64,000 nt of DNA, taken from Pseudomonas jinjuensis (lineage in GTDB: Bacteria > Pseudomonadota > Gammaproteobacteria > Pseudomonadales > Pseudomonadaceae). Where the stretch lies: positions 310,001 through 374,000 of the forward strand of contig NZ_FNIJ01000004.1 in assembly GCF_900103845.1 (NCBI RefSeq), in the 5' to 3' direction. Below, one piece after another: positions 27,598 through 36,295 of the stretch (positions are counted from its first letter, which is position 1; each line of letters opens with the position of its first letter). Position numbers and translations under genes: made by a program. The notes beneath the pieces were generated by a model. That model was not told where the DNA came from. It saw nothing but the letters and a program-made list of their open reading frames with translations, and did no database searches.

Positions 27598-30276
27598 GTG
27601 ACCCGAAGCCGTGACATCACCCCGCTGCTCCCTTACGCATCCGAACTGGGCGGAGTACCGGTCGATCCGGTGGCATCCAGCATTCCGGCCGCCAAGTTCA
27701 CGGTGCCGGCGACAGGCGAAAACCATATCCGCCGCGAAGGGTTGCTCGAACAGATCGGCCGGGCGGCGCCACGGCTGCTGCTGATCCGCGCCGCGGCCGG
27801 ATTCGGCAAGACCACCCTGCTCCAGCAATTCCACGCGCATTGCGTCGCCGAGGGCCGCCAGTCGCTGTGGTGCAACCTGGACGCCACGGACAACGACCTC
27901 AACCGCTTCATCAGGGTCCTGGAGAAAGGCCTGCAGCCCTTCTTCGACCAGCCCCTCGACAGCGGTTCGGCGCCGCCGCTGCTGGAGCGGATCGCAGGCT
28001 GGGACCGGCCGTTCGCCATCCTGCTGGACGAGTTCGAGATCATCCAGAATCCAGCGGTGCTCGAATTCATCCAGCACCTGCTGGACGCCCTCCCCGCCCA
28101 CGGCACCCTCGCCATCGCCACGCGAACGATGCCCGGGCTCGATCTCGGCAGGCTGCGCGCCCGGGGCCGGCTGTTCGAGATCACCCCCGACGCCCTGCGC
28201 TTCAGCCGGGAGGAAACCCGCAGCTACATCCTCGACCAATGCCGGCTCGAACTCAGCGACAGCGACATCGACACCCTGGCCCGCAGCACCGAAGGCTGGG
28301 TCACCGGGCTCTATCTCGCCACGCTGTCGCTGCGCTGGCACGACGACCGCTCGGCCTTCGTCAACTCGTTCTCCGGCTCCAACCTGGACCTGGCCGAATT
28401 TCTCGCCGAAGACCTGCTGAACCGGCAAACCGAAGACACCCGCAGCTTCCTGCTGCAGACCAGCGTCCTCGACCAGTTGAGCGCGCCGCTCTGCGATGCC
28501 CTCACCGGGCGCGGCGGCAGCCAGGCCATGCTGGACCAGCTGGAGCAGGCCAACCTGTTCCTGATCCCGCTGGACTCCGAACACCGCTGGTTCCGCTATC
28601 ACAACCTGTTCGCCGGCTTCCTGCGTGGCGTCCTGGAACGGGAACAGCCCGGCCTCGCGCGCGAGCTGCGGGTGAAGGCGGCGCGCTGGTACCTGGCGGA
28701 GGACCGCCCGGAGGCCGCTATCGAACAACTCCTCGCCGCCGGCGAAACCGACGAGGCGGCCCGGCAACTGGCGCTGCACGCCAAGCGCTGGATGCTCGGC
28801 GGCAACGCCCGGCTGCTGCTGAACTGGCTGGAGCAGCTGCCGGAGCGGACCCTGGAGGAAACTTCCGCGCTTGGCCTGGCCTACGCCTGGACGCTGATGC
28901 ACGCGCGCCGCTACGACGACGTGCAGCGACTGATCAGCCGGCCGGCCCTGGCCGCGCAGGCGGCAACCCTGCGCGTCCAGCTGCTGGCGTTCACCGACCA
29001 GATGGAGGCGGCCTGCCAGGCCGGCATGGTGCAACTGGAGCGGTTGTCCCGCACCGAGGACGAGGCGGAGTACGTGCTGGTTTCGTACTACCTGTCGTTC
29101 TGTCTGGTCTGCACCGGCCGCCACGACGAGGCGCGCCGGATGCTCGCCAGGCTGCCGAGGCAGTCCAGCTACCTGCGCAGTGGCGCGGATGGCGTCGAAT
29201 CCATCCTCGACCTGATCCAGGGCCAGCTGGACAGCGCACTGACCCGCCTGCGCGCCGCCGAGCAGCGCAACCGCGCCGAGGGCGTGGGTAGCACGCCGGC
29301 GGGATCGCCGTCGCTGCAGACCTGCCTCGGGCTCGCCCTGTACGAGGCGGACGAACTGACCGAGGCCGAGGAGCGCCTGGCGCACATCCTGCCCCACGCG
29401 AAGGAGATGAGCTCGCCCGACGCGCTGATCACCTGCCACGTACTGCTCGCGCGCATGGCCCACCTGCGCGGCGACCGCGACGCCTGGATGCGCCACCTGG
29501 GCCAGCTGGAACAGCTCGGCCACCAGGCCGGCTCCCTGCGCATCCTCTGTTCGGCCTGGCTGGAACGCGCCCGCGTGGCGACTCTCGAGAACCGCTTCGA
29601 AACGGCATCCCATGCCCTGCGCTCGGCCGAGCAGGTCGCCGACTGGGAAAACCCCGACGTGCTGTTCTACAGCAACGACGTGGATACCCCGTTCATGGCG
29701 CGGCAACGCCTGCGCATCGCCCAGGGCGACTTCCAGGGCGTGGCGCAACTGCGCAGCGCCATCGACGACGCCCGCCAGCGTCAGCGCCTGCGCCGGACCC
29801 TGAAGCTGCGCCTGCTGCTGGCCATGGCCCTGGACGGGGCCGGCCAGCACGCCGAGGCGCTGGAGGAACTCACCCAGGCGCTGCGCTTCGCCAGCCATGT
29901 CGGCTTCCTGCGCACCTTCCTCGACGAAGGCGCCAGGCTCGCCGCCCTTCTCGAACGCTGGTCGGTGACCCTGCACGGCAAGGAGGACGCCCTCGGCATC
30001 GAACCCGGCTTCCTCGCCACGCTGAAGCAGCACATGGCTCCTCGCCCCGTGTCCTGCGAGGACGTGGAAGCCGATTCGCCGGCAGTCATCACCCCCCGCG
30101 AGCTGCAGGTCCTGCGGCTGCTCGAACTCGGTTACCGCAACCGGGAAATCGCCGAGAAGATGTTCCTGTCCGAACTCACGGTGAAATCCCATCTGCGCAA
30201 GATCAACAACAAACTGGGCGCCCGCGGCCGCACGGAAGCCGTCGCCATCGCCAGGAGTAAGGGGTTGCTGGACTAG
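27598..30276 (+). CDS. MalT/AlkS-like LuxR (LAL) transcriptional regulator 3
   Basis: 892-residue LAL regulator close to LAL 2: Walker A AAGFGKTT at about residues 66-73, helical repeats, and a C-terminal helix-turn-helix (TPRELQVLRLLELGYRNREIA). GTG 27598 is the start, with GGAG 7 nt upstream. Divergent from the aldehyde/alcohol dehydrogenase/sulfatase operon and so its likely activator. AlkS, a family member, responds to alkanes, which fits an alcohol or alkyl inducer, but the ligand is unknown. Convergent with the SphA-like gene. Confidence 0.87.
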   Translation: MTRSRDITPLLPYASELGGVPVDPVASSIPAAKFTVPATGENHIRREGLLEQIGRAAPRLLLIRAAAGFGKTTLLQQFHAHCVAEGRQSLWCNLDATDNDLNRFIRVLEKGLQPFFDQPLDSGSAPPLLERIAGWDRPFAILLDEFEIIQNPAVLEFIQHLLDALPAHGTLAIATRTMPGLDLGRLRARGRLFEITPDALRFSREETRSYILDQCRLELSDSDIDTLARSTEGWVTGLYLATLSLRWHDDRSAFVNSFSGSNLDLAEFLAEDLLNRQTEDTRSFLLQTSVLDQLSAPLCDALTGRGGSQAMLDQLEQANLFLIPLDSEHRWFRYHNLFAGFLRGVLEREQPGLARELRVKAARWYLAEDRPEAAIEQLLAAGETDEAARQLALHAKRWMLGGNARLLLNWLEQLPERTLEETSALGLAYAWTLMHARRYDDVQRLISRPALAAQAATLRVQLLAFTDQMEAACQAGMVQLERLSRTEDEAEYVLVSYYLSFCLVCTGRHDEARRMLARLPRQSSYLRSGADGVESILDLIQGQLDSALTRLRAAEQRNRAEGVGSTPAGSPSLQTCLGLALYEADELTEAEERLAHILPHAKEMSSPDALITCHVLLARMAHLRGDRDAWMRHLGQLEQLGHQAGSLRILCSAWLERARVATLENRFETASHALRSAEQVADWENPDVLFYSNDVDTPFMARQRLRIAQGDFQGVAQLRSAIDDARQRQRLRRTLKLRLLLAMALDGAGQHAEALEELTQALRFASHVGFLRTFLDEGARLAALLERWSVTLHGKEDALGIEPGFLATLKQHMAPRPVSCEDVEADSPAVITPRELQVLRLLELGYRNREIAEKMFLSELTVKSHLRKINNKLGARGRTEAVAIARSKGLLD

Positions 30277-30319
30277 GCGGCGTCGATCCTGCTGCCGCCA
30301 GCGAACCCCGCCCCTTCGC

Positions 30320-31219
30320 TCAGAAAGGCACCGTCAGCTTGATCCAGTAGGCATCCCCCTGCGCGCGGTTGCGCACGCCCATCTCCTGCGACCACTTGGC
30401 GGTGAGGAACCAGCCGCCCTCCCCGCTGTACTTGATCGACGGGCCGATGGCGAAGCTGCGCCCCTTGTTGTCCTCGACGGTCTCGCCGTCCTGGCGGTCA
30501 TCGGTGGTCTGCCGGTAGTAGTAGCCGCCCACCCCTGCCACCCAGCCATTGCCGAAGCCCCAGCCGGCGGCGTAGTCGACGTGGAATTCCTGGCCGGAGC
30601 GGTAGTCGGTGTCCGGGTTCCGGCGATTGAAGTCGTACATCAGCTTGGCGTCGAGGTTGAGGCCGTCGGGGTCGACGTAGGTCATCGCGTACACCGGCTC
30701 GAACACCCAGTAGTTGCGCCCGGTGTTGGCCAGGTCGTCGCTGTCGTAGCGGCCGGTGGGCGCGATCATGTCGAAGGCCAGGATGCTGTGGAACTTGTCG
30801 CTGTGGTGGAAGCCCAGCGCCGGGCCGAAGATTACGTCGCCCAGGCCCTGCTTGCTCTGCGACTGGCCGTTGAGCTTCACCTTCAGGTCGACCAGCGGAA
30901 CGATGGCGTGCAGGGCGAAGCTGCCGCCGAACAATGTGTAGTCGCTCACCCAGATCAGCCGCGGGACTATGGCGTTGGCGCGCACGCGGAAGTCCACCGG
31001 CAGCTTGTCGCCATCGTTGCCGCGCAGGTTGTCGGCCTCGTAGTGGTTGACGAACAGCTGGCCGTAGAAGCCCGGCGGCGGCATGGCGCCGGACATGTAG
31101 TTCTCCGCGCCGAGCGGATAGGAGGTGCCGCCGCCTTCGGTGGCGCGGGACAGGTTGGCGAAGCCGAACAGCAGGACGCAGGCGGTGAAACGGAGCAGGT
31201 TCGCAAGGGTGTGGTTCAT
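30320..31219 (-). CDS. SphA/MetA-pathway outer-membrane phenol-degradation protein
   Basis: 299 residues with a signal peptide (hydrophobic residues about 10-22, cleavage near SRATEG) and an alternating aromatic pattern ending in Phe (LTVPF), as in outer-membrane barrels. The sequence matches the Phenol_MetA_deg / SphA family found with aromatic degradation genes and thought to help uptake. It follows dmpP by 80 nt on the same strand and so is probably the last gene of the phenol hydroxylase operon. Confidence 0.75.
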   Translation of the reverse strand: MNHTLANLLRFTACVLLFGFANLSRATEGGGTSYPLGAENYMSGAMPPPGFYGQLFVNHYEADNLRGNDGDKLPVDFRVRANAIVPRLIWVSDYTLFGGSFALHAIVPLVDLKVKLNGQSQSKQGLGDVIFGPALGFHHSDKFHSILAFDMIAPTGRYDSDDLANTGRNYWVFEPVYAMTYVDPDGLNLDAKLMYDFNRRNPDTDYRSGQEFHVDYAAGWGFGNGWVAGVGGYYYRQTTDDRQDGETVEDNKGRSFAIGPSIKYSGEGGWFLTAKWSQEMGVRNRAQGDAYWIKLTVPF

Positions 31220-31299
31220 GGGGTCAACCTTTGTTCTTGTTATCGGTCGGGCGCACTCCGGCGCCCCGCGCGCTGGCGAGGTGCCGGGAATGCGTGATT

Positions 31300-32361
31300 T
31301 CAGATGCGCTTGAACAGGGCCGATCGCTGGCCCTCGCCGACGCCGTCGGCGGCGGTGAGGAAGCGCTCCATGAAGATGTCGCGCTCGAACAGGCGGCCCT
31401 GCATCAGGCTGGTGATGGCGGCGTCGATCATCGGTGGCGGGCCGCACAGGTACGCCTTGTGCCCGGAGAAGCGGCCGTCGAAGTGTTTCTTCGCCGCGTC
31501 GTGCACGTAGCCGCGGAAGCCGCTCCAGCCACCGTCCTCGGCGGCCTGGCTGAGGGCCGGCACGTAGTCGAAGTTCTCGTGCGTCGCCGCCAGTTCCTCG
31601 AACAGCTCGCGGTTGTACAGCTCGGCGCGGGTGCGCGCGCCCTGGAACAGCGTGATGCGGCGCGTGTCGCCCTGGGCCAGCAGGTCGAGGATCATCGACT
31701 GCGGGCTGGACAGCCCGGAGCCGCCGGCGATGAAGATCAGGTCGCCGGCCTGCGAGCCGCGCACGAAGAACTGCCCGTAGGGGCCGGACAGCTCGACCTC
31801 GTCCCCCACCTGCAACTGGTCATGGATGAAACCGGTGGCCGCACCGCCCTCCACCAGACGCACGTGCAGTTCCACCTCGTCGGCGCGGCTCGGCGGGTTG
31901 GCCAGGGAGAAGGCGCGGGTGCCCTCGATGCCGGGCAACTGCAGGTTGATGTACTGGCCGGCCTGGAAAGCCATGGGCCGGTCGAGCTTCAGGTGCACGC
32001 CCTTGATGGTCGGCGACAGGTCGACCAGGCGGGTGACCACGGCGCGGTAGTCCTGCACCGGATGGCCGGCGAAGTCCGGGTCGACGTCGATGTCGGCCTC
32101 GATGACCATGTCGCTCTGCGGGATGGCGCAGCAGGCCAGCACCTTGCCCTCGTCGCGCTCCATGTCCATCAGCGCGAAGGAGGATGCCGCGCCGACGTCC
32201 ACCTCGCCCTCCAGCACCTGGCACTTGCAGGTGGCGCAGGTGCCGTGGCCGCAGGCGAACGGCAGCCAGACGCCCTGGCGCAGCGCGGCCTGGAGAATGG
32301 TCTGGCCCTCTTCCACCTCGATCTGCTCGCCGATGGGTTCGATGGTGACTTGGTAGCTCAT
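31300..32361 (-). CDS. dmpP: phenol hydroxylase reductase component P5
   Basis: 353-residue reductase: an N-terminal plant-type [2Fe-2S] ferredoxin (Cys37, Cys42, Cys45, and Cys77 or Cys78) followed by FAD- (RAFSLANPP) and NAD-binding (GGSGLSSP, CGPPPM) domains. It passes electrons from NADH to the diiron hydroxylase. The length is that expected for DmpP. It follows dmpO by 11 nt. Confidence 0.92.
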   Translation of the reverse strand: MSYQVTIEPIGEQIEVEEGQTILQAALRQGVWLPFACGHGTCATCKCQVLEGEVDVGAASSFALMDMERDEGKVLACCAIPQSDMVIEADIDVDPDFAGHPVQDYRAVVTRLVDLSPTIKGVHLKLDRPMAFQAGQYINLQLPGIEGTRAFSLANPPSRADEVELHVRLVEGGAATGFIHDQLQVGDEVELSGPYGQFFVRGSQAGDLIFIAGGSGLSSPQSMILDLLAQGDTRRITLFQGARTRAELYNRELFEELAATHENFDYVPALSQAAEDGGWSGFRGYVHDAAKKHFDGRFSGHKAYLCGPPPMIDAAITSLMQGRLFERDIFMERFLTAADGVGEGQRSALFKRI

Positions 32362-32372
32362 GGCGGCGCTCC

Positions 32373-32732
32373 TCAGTTACGGCTGCCGCCCAGGCCTTCG
32401 AGGCCGGGGGTGTGCAGATGCAGCAGGCTCTTGTGGCCGATGCCGTTGTCCACCAGGCTGCGCGCCGGGTCGGGATTGAACGGCTGGTCGTCGAGGCGCC
32501 ACTGGGCGGTGGCGAAGTCCACCTGGCGGGCATCCGGATGCAGGGCAATGGCCGGCCTGGCGACCTGTTCGATGAAGTCGGCGAAGCGCAGCGCCGGGTC
32601 CAGCGGGAAGGTGAAGGGCGCGCAGAACAGCAGGTGGTTTTCCCAGCACAGGTAGACCAGCTGGGCGCCGTGGAAGTTGGCCTGGCGATCCAGGGGTTCG
32701 GCGGTGTAGGTACCGATGGCGGTCACGGACAT
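32373..32732 (-). CDS. dmpO: phenol hydroxylase subunit P4 (gamma)
   Basis: 119-residue small hydroxylase subunit with the DmpO pattern (NFHGAQLVYLCWENHLLFCAP near the N-terminus). With DmpL and DmpN it forms the dodecameric hydroxylase. It lies between dmpN and dmpP in the standard order. Confidence 0.9.
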   Translation of the reverse strand: MSVTAIGTYTAEPLDRQANFHGAQLVYLCWENHLLFCAPFTFPLDPALRFADFIEQVARPAIALHPDARQVDFATAQWRLDDQPFNPDPARSLVDNGIGHKSLLHLHTPGLEGLGGSRN

Positions 32733-32801
32733 GGCGGTGTTCCTTGTTCTTGTCGGGGGGACGATGGGCGCATTGCACGCGGGGAATGCGCCCGCTCTGG
32801 C

Positions 32802-34316
32802 TCAGCCGGCCTTGCGCTCGGCGCGATGCAGTTCCTGCCAGCGCTGGTGCTCGGGGGAGCCCTGGTATTCGAAGTTGTCTTCGCCGGGGGCGATGTTGTA
32901 GTAGTCGCGCACCACCGACTCGACGTCGCCGCCGCCGCAGTTGCCCTGCAGGATCTGGTGCACCGGCAGCCAGGCCTGCACGTACTTCTCCGCCTCGAAG
33001 GTGAAGATGTCGCAGCAGCCGTCGGAGCAGAAGTGATAGCGCTCGCCGGCGTGCACCACGCTGCGGTGGCTCAGGCGCGTGGCGTCGTCCGGCTCGGTGA
33101 ACGACAGCGGGATCTGGCACACCTGGCAGAGCATCGGCAGGCTCGGGTTGTAGAAGCGCTCGCCGCGCGCCTGCAGCTCGCGCCAGTACTCGTAGCGCGG
33201 GCGGTAATGCTTGTCGAAGGTGTCCGGGTACTTCGCCGAGAGCCAGTCCAGTTCCTCGTCGGTGGGCATCCAGGTATGGAAGTTGGTTGCCTGGCTGTAC
33301 TGGTAGAAGATCGACCAGGCCTGGTGGCTGATGTGCTCTTTACCAATGGCGGTCTGCTCGACGTACTTCGGCGGGCGGATGCCGTAGCGCTCCAGGTCCT
33401 TGAACAGCGCGCCGCCGGCCTGCTCGAAGTAGACCTCCCAGGCCTCGGCCCAGGACATCACTTTGTTCGGCAGCATGTAGTCCATCATCATCCCGACCAG
33501 GGTCAGCAGGCGGTATCCGCGCCAGAACCACTTGTCGATCCAGCGCTGGACGATGGGCACGTTGTCCTCGTGCTGCTCCAGCAGGAACTTGATCACCTCC
33601 AGGCCGAGGGTCATGTGCCGCGCCTCGTCGGACTGCGCCGAGAAGCCGAAGGTGACGGTGGCCATGTCGCCGTTGTAGGCCGCGCCGGACATGAAGGGCA
33701 CGAACAGCAGGTTGGTCAGCACGTATTCGAAGGAGAACGAGATGGCCGTGAGGAACTCGAACGGGCCGGCGGTGCGGGCGTCCTCGAAGAACGACTTGGG
33801 CACCGAGAGGAACCACACGCGGTCGTGCATGTGGGCGAAGTCGTGCAGGCCGTTGAAGTGCTTGTTGTAGTGGCTCATCGCGTGGACCTGGGTCTGCACG
33901 TGACGCAGTTCGTCGATGGCCTGCATCTGGCAGGCGACCCGCGCGCCGGCGCCGCCGAAGTGCCGGCCGACCCGCGCGAAGCCCTGGTAGGCCTGGTACT
34001 CCAGCGGCGTCACGCCACAGAGGAACAGCTTCAGCGCGTTGACGTAGCGGGCGTCGGAAATGTTCTGGTGGCCGTTGTTCTGGGCGAAGGCATCGAAGAT
34101 GGCGTAGAGCTTCTTCTCCTTCTCGGCCTGGTATTTCCAGTAGGCATCCATGGTCAGGCGGAAGGGGTCCTCCCACTTGTCCCAGTCGGTGATCTTGATG
34201 CCTTCGAAGCGCTCGTAGGGGTAGATGTCTTCCTTGCTCTGGTAGCTCGGCTCCCAGCCGAGGTCGCGGGTCAGGCAGCGGTACTTGTCTTTCTGGTTCA
34301 GGCGTTTGGCGGCCAT
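32802..34316 (-). CDS. dmpN: phenol hydroxylase large (catalytic) subunit P3
   Basis: 504-residue diiron oxygenase alpha subunit. The ligands Glu106, Glu136, His139, Glu197, Glu231 and His234 keep the exact spacing of methane monooxygenase (114, 144, 147, 209, 243, 246), with ExxH motifs in DELRH and DEARH. A C-terminal four-Cys YHS-like segment (CQVC, CSDGCC) is present. It hydroxylates phenol to catechol. Intact. Confidence 0.94.
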   Translation of the reverse strand: MAAKRLNQKDKYRCLTRDLGWEPSYQSKEDIYPYERFEGIKITDWDKWEDPFRLTMDAYWKYQAEKEKKLYAIFDAFAQNNGHQNISDARYVNALKLFLCGVTPLEYQAYQGFARVGRHFGGAGARVACQMQAIDELRHVQTQVHAMSHYNKHFNGLHDFAHMHDRVWFLSVPKSFFEDARTAGPFEFLTAISFSFEYVLTNLLFVPFMSGAAYNGDMATVTFGFSAQSDEARHMTLGLEVIKFLLEQHEDNVPIVQRWIDKWFWRGYRLLTLVGMMMDYMLPNKVMSWAEAWEVYFEQAGGALFKDLERYGIRPPKYVEQTAIGKEHISHQAWSIFYQYSQATNFHTWMPTDEELDWLSAKYPDTFDKHYRPRYEYWRELQARGERFYNPSLPMLCQVCQIPLSFTEPDDATRLSHRSVVHAGERYHFCSDGCCDIFTFEAEKYVQAWLPVHQILQGNCGGGDVESVVRDYYNIAPGEDNFEYQGSPEHQRWQELHRAERKAG

Positions 34317-34348
34317 GGTCGATCTCCGGATTCTTGTCGTTGTGCGGA

Positions 34349-34618
34349 TCAGTTCCAGTGCAGGGCGAAGCAGTCCTCGTCCTCCTCGACGTTGCCGCCG
34401 AGGGTGATCACGTCGATCAGCATTTCCTGCACGTCCCACTCGCGGCCGAGCTTCTCCTCCACCGTGGCGCGATGGATCTCCAGGCGGCCCTCCGCCTGCA
34501 CGCGGATCATCGCGGGCTGGTGCTGGACCTCGGCGTGGGGGTTGTCCTGGGTGATGGCCTCGACGATATAGCGGGCGCTGTCGTTGTCCTGGAAGGCGAT
34601 GTAGACGAGGGAATTCAT
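34349..34618 (-). CDS. dmpM: phenol hydroxylase activator protein P2
   Basis: 89-residue cofactorless effector of the MmoB/DmpM family (VYIAFQDNDSARYIVEAI), which binds the hydroxylase and is needed for turnover. Its start overlaps the dmpL stop by ATGA (34615-34618), indicating translational coupling. Confidence 0.92.
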   Translation of the reverse strand: MNSLVYIAFQDNDSARYIVEAITQDNPHAEVQHQPAMIRVQAEGRLEIHRATVEEKLGREWDVQEMLIDVITLGGNVEEDEDCFALHWN

Positions 34619-35610
34619 GCTGCTGCTCCGGTCAGGCCGAGTTTCTTCAGGCGGGCGCCAAAGGCGCTGTCGATGGCATCGAGGGCTTCGCGGCCGGGGC
34701 CGATGTCGGCGAGCGGGGCCAGGGCTTCGAGGGCGCGGACGCGCCAGTGGGCGACCCAGCCTTCGATCAGCTGGCGGTTCTCGGCGCTTTCGCCGGCCAC
34801 CGTCTTGACCATGGCGTCGACCCAGCGCTGGCTTTCGGCGAACCACAGGCGCATGAACTCGGTGAGCATGCCCACCTGCCCTGCCCCCTTCGCCACGAGC
34901 TGTGCGTCGAAACGTTCGAACAGCAGCGGATAGAGCAGGCCGTCGCTGACCAGGTTCTGCGCCAGGCTCAGCTCGAACCAGTCGCGCAGCACCAGGCTGT
35001 CTTCCACGTAGCGGCGCACGCCCTGCCAGGCCGGCTCGGCCATCCAGCGCTGCTTGGCCTCGGCGAGCAGCGCCAGGCCGTCGTCCTCCAGCATCAGGCC
35101 GATGCGCGACAGGTACTGGGCGATGGCCAGGCGATCCATGGCCTGGAACATGTGCATCTGGGTCAGGCTGGTGCCGAAGCCGTCGGCGGCGATGCCGCTG
35201 TTGTTCATGTTCGCGCCCAGCTCGGCGTGGCGCAGCGGCAGCAGAAGCTGGGCGATCAGCGCACGGATTTCCGCGGGCAGGCCGGCCAGCAGGTCGCGCT
35301 TCTCGCAGAAGGCGAAGTCGTGCTCGGCGTTCTCCTGCATCCGCGCGCGGGCCTGGACGTAGGCGCCGTAGTAGTACTGGCGCGGATCGCTGACGGCGTA
35401 CCAGTCGGCCATGCGCACGGCAGTGCGGGTGGGGTCGTTGAGCAGCTTGTCCGGCTGCCACAGCGGACGGTAGTGGAAGTTGGTGGCCGCCTCGATGTCG
35501 AAGCTGGCCTCCTGGTAGCGGCTGGCAGGCTTGTCGCCGAAGCGCCGGCGGATGTGGCTGAAGGTCTGCCGGATCGGTTCGACCGTCGCCGTCTTGATCT
35601 CGATAGTCAT
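34615..35610 (-). CDS. dmpL: phenol hydroxylase subunit P1 (beta)
   Basis: 331-residue diiron-oxygenase beta subunit, an alpha-helical ferritin-like protein without the metal ligands. It pairs with DmpN in the hydroxylase. Length and order (K-L-M-N-O-P) agree with the P. putida dmp operon. It overlaps dmpM. Confidence 0.92.
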   Translation of the reverse strand: MTIEIKTATVEPIRQTFSHIRRRFGDKPASRYQEASFDIEAATNFHYRPLWQPDKLLNDPTRTAVRMADWYAVSDPRQYYYGAYVQARARMQENAEHDFAFCEKRDLLAGLPAEIRALIAQLLLPLRHAELGANMNNSGIAADGFGTSLTQMHMFQAMDRLAIAQYLSRIGLMLEDDGLALLAEAKQRWMAEPAWQGVRRYVEDSLVLRDWFELSLAQNLVSDGLLYPLLFERFDAQLVAKGAGQVGMLTEFMRLWFAESQRWVDAMVKTVAGESAENRQLIEGWVAHWRVRALEALAPLADIGPGREALDAIDSAFGARLKKLGLTGAAA

Positions 35611-35665
35611 GCAAGGCGTCCTGTAGTTGTTGTTGTGGGGAATGCGCGCGTCCTCGCCGGGCGCG

Positions 35666-35923
35666 TCAGTCGTCCTGGCCGCGGCTCTCGCCGTAGCGCC
35701 ATTTCTCCATGTCGGCGTCGATGGCCGCGGCCATCGCTGCGTCCATGTGCCGGACCCGGTTGCTTGCGCAGAAGCTGGCGAACGCCGCGCGCGGCAGGAC
35801 CAGCTCGACGAAGAGGTCCGGGTAGCCGATGGCGAAGTCGAACTCGACGAAGGCGGCGTCGGGCTCGCTGCGCACCCGCACATAGCGGGGCATCTGTTCG
35901 AAGGGGGTTGCTGCCTGGTTCAT
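35666..35923 (-). CDS. dmpK: phenol hydroxylase assembly protein P0
   Basis: 85 residues matching the DmpK/P0 family, needed to make active oxygenase, probably in diiron-site assembly. First gene of the operon. The ATG at 35923 lies about 20 nt downstream of the expected transcription start from the sigma-54 promoter at 35956-35971. Confidence 0.9.
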   Translation of the reverse strand: MNQAATPFEQMPRYVRVRSEPDAAFVEFDFAIGYPDLFVELVLPRAAFASFCASNRVRHMDAAMAAAIDADMEKWRYGESRGQDD

Positions 35924-35955
35924 GCTTGCTGCTCCCGTTGGCTCGAAGGGGCAGG

Positions 35956-35971
35956 AGCAACGGCTGTGCCA
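35956..35971 (-). promoter_or_regulatory. sigma-54 (-24/-12) promoter of dmpK operon
   Basis: On the minus strand the sequence is TGGCAC-AGCCG-TTGCT, a perfect match to the sigma-54 consensus TGGCAC-N5-TTGCW, 33 nt upstream of the dmpK ATG. Confidence 0.93.
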
Positions 35972-36000
35972 GGAGCCTGGCGAGGCTCGCGGATTTATCA

Positions 36001-36013
36001 CAAGCAATTGATT
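36001..36013 (-). promoter_or_regulatory. IHF-binding site, dmp promoter
   Basis: The minus strand reads AATCAATTGCTTG, an exact fit to the IHF consensus WATCAANNNNTTR. It lies between the sigma-54 promoter and the upstream DmpR sites, where DNA bending brings the activator to the polymerase. Confidence 0.7.
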
Positions 36014-36081
36014 TTAAAGGCGTTCTATCGGCGCCCCGGAGACATCGGGACGACTCCCGGCGCATCGCCGTCGAATGGCCG

Positions 36082-36129
36082 ATTGATCATTTGCTCAATC
36101 GCCGGGGGCGCCATGGAGCAAATGGCGAA
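36082..36129. promoter_or_regulatory. paired DmpR upstream activating sites for dmpK operon
   Basis: A dyad ATTGATCATTTGCTCAAT at 36082-36099 resembles XylR/DmpR sites. A second, half-conserved copy (GAGCAAATG core) spans about 36112-36129, 30 bp away. Their centres lie about 145 and 175 bp upstream of the expected start, in the usual range for this family. Confidence 0.75.
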
Positions 36130-36295
36130 AGTCGACGCGATTGACTTTTCCCGGCGTTTCAGGCGGCCTAGAAAAAGAAAAACGACCCGTGCCTTGCATG
36201 AACCGCCGAGGTCGTCCCGGCGCGACCGGAACCCGCCACAGCCTGGGCGGGACGCGCCGCATCCCCCATACAAATACAACCAGGGGCGCAACCGA

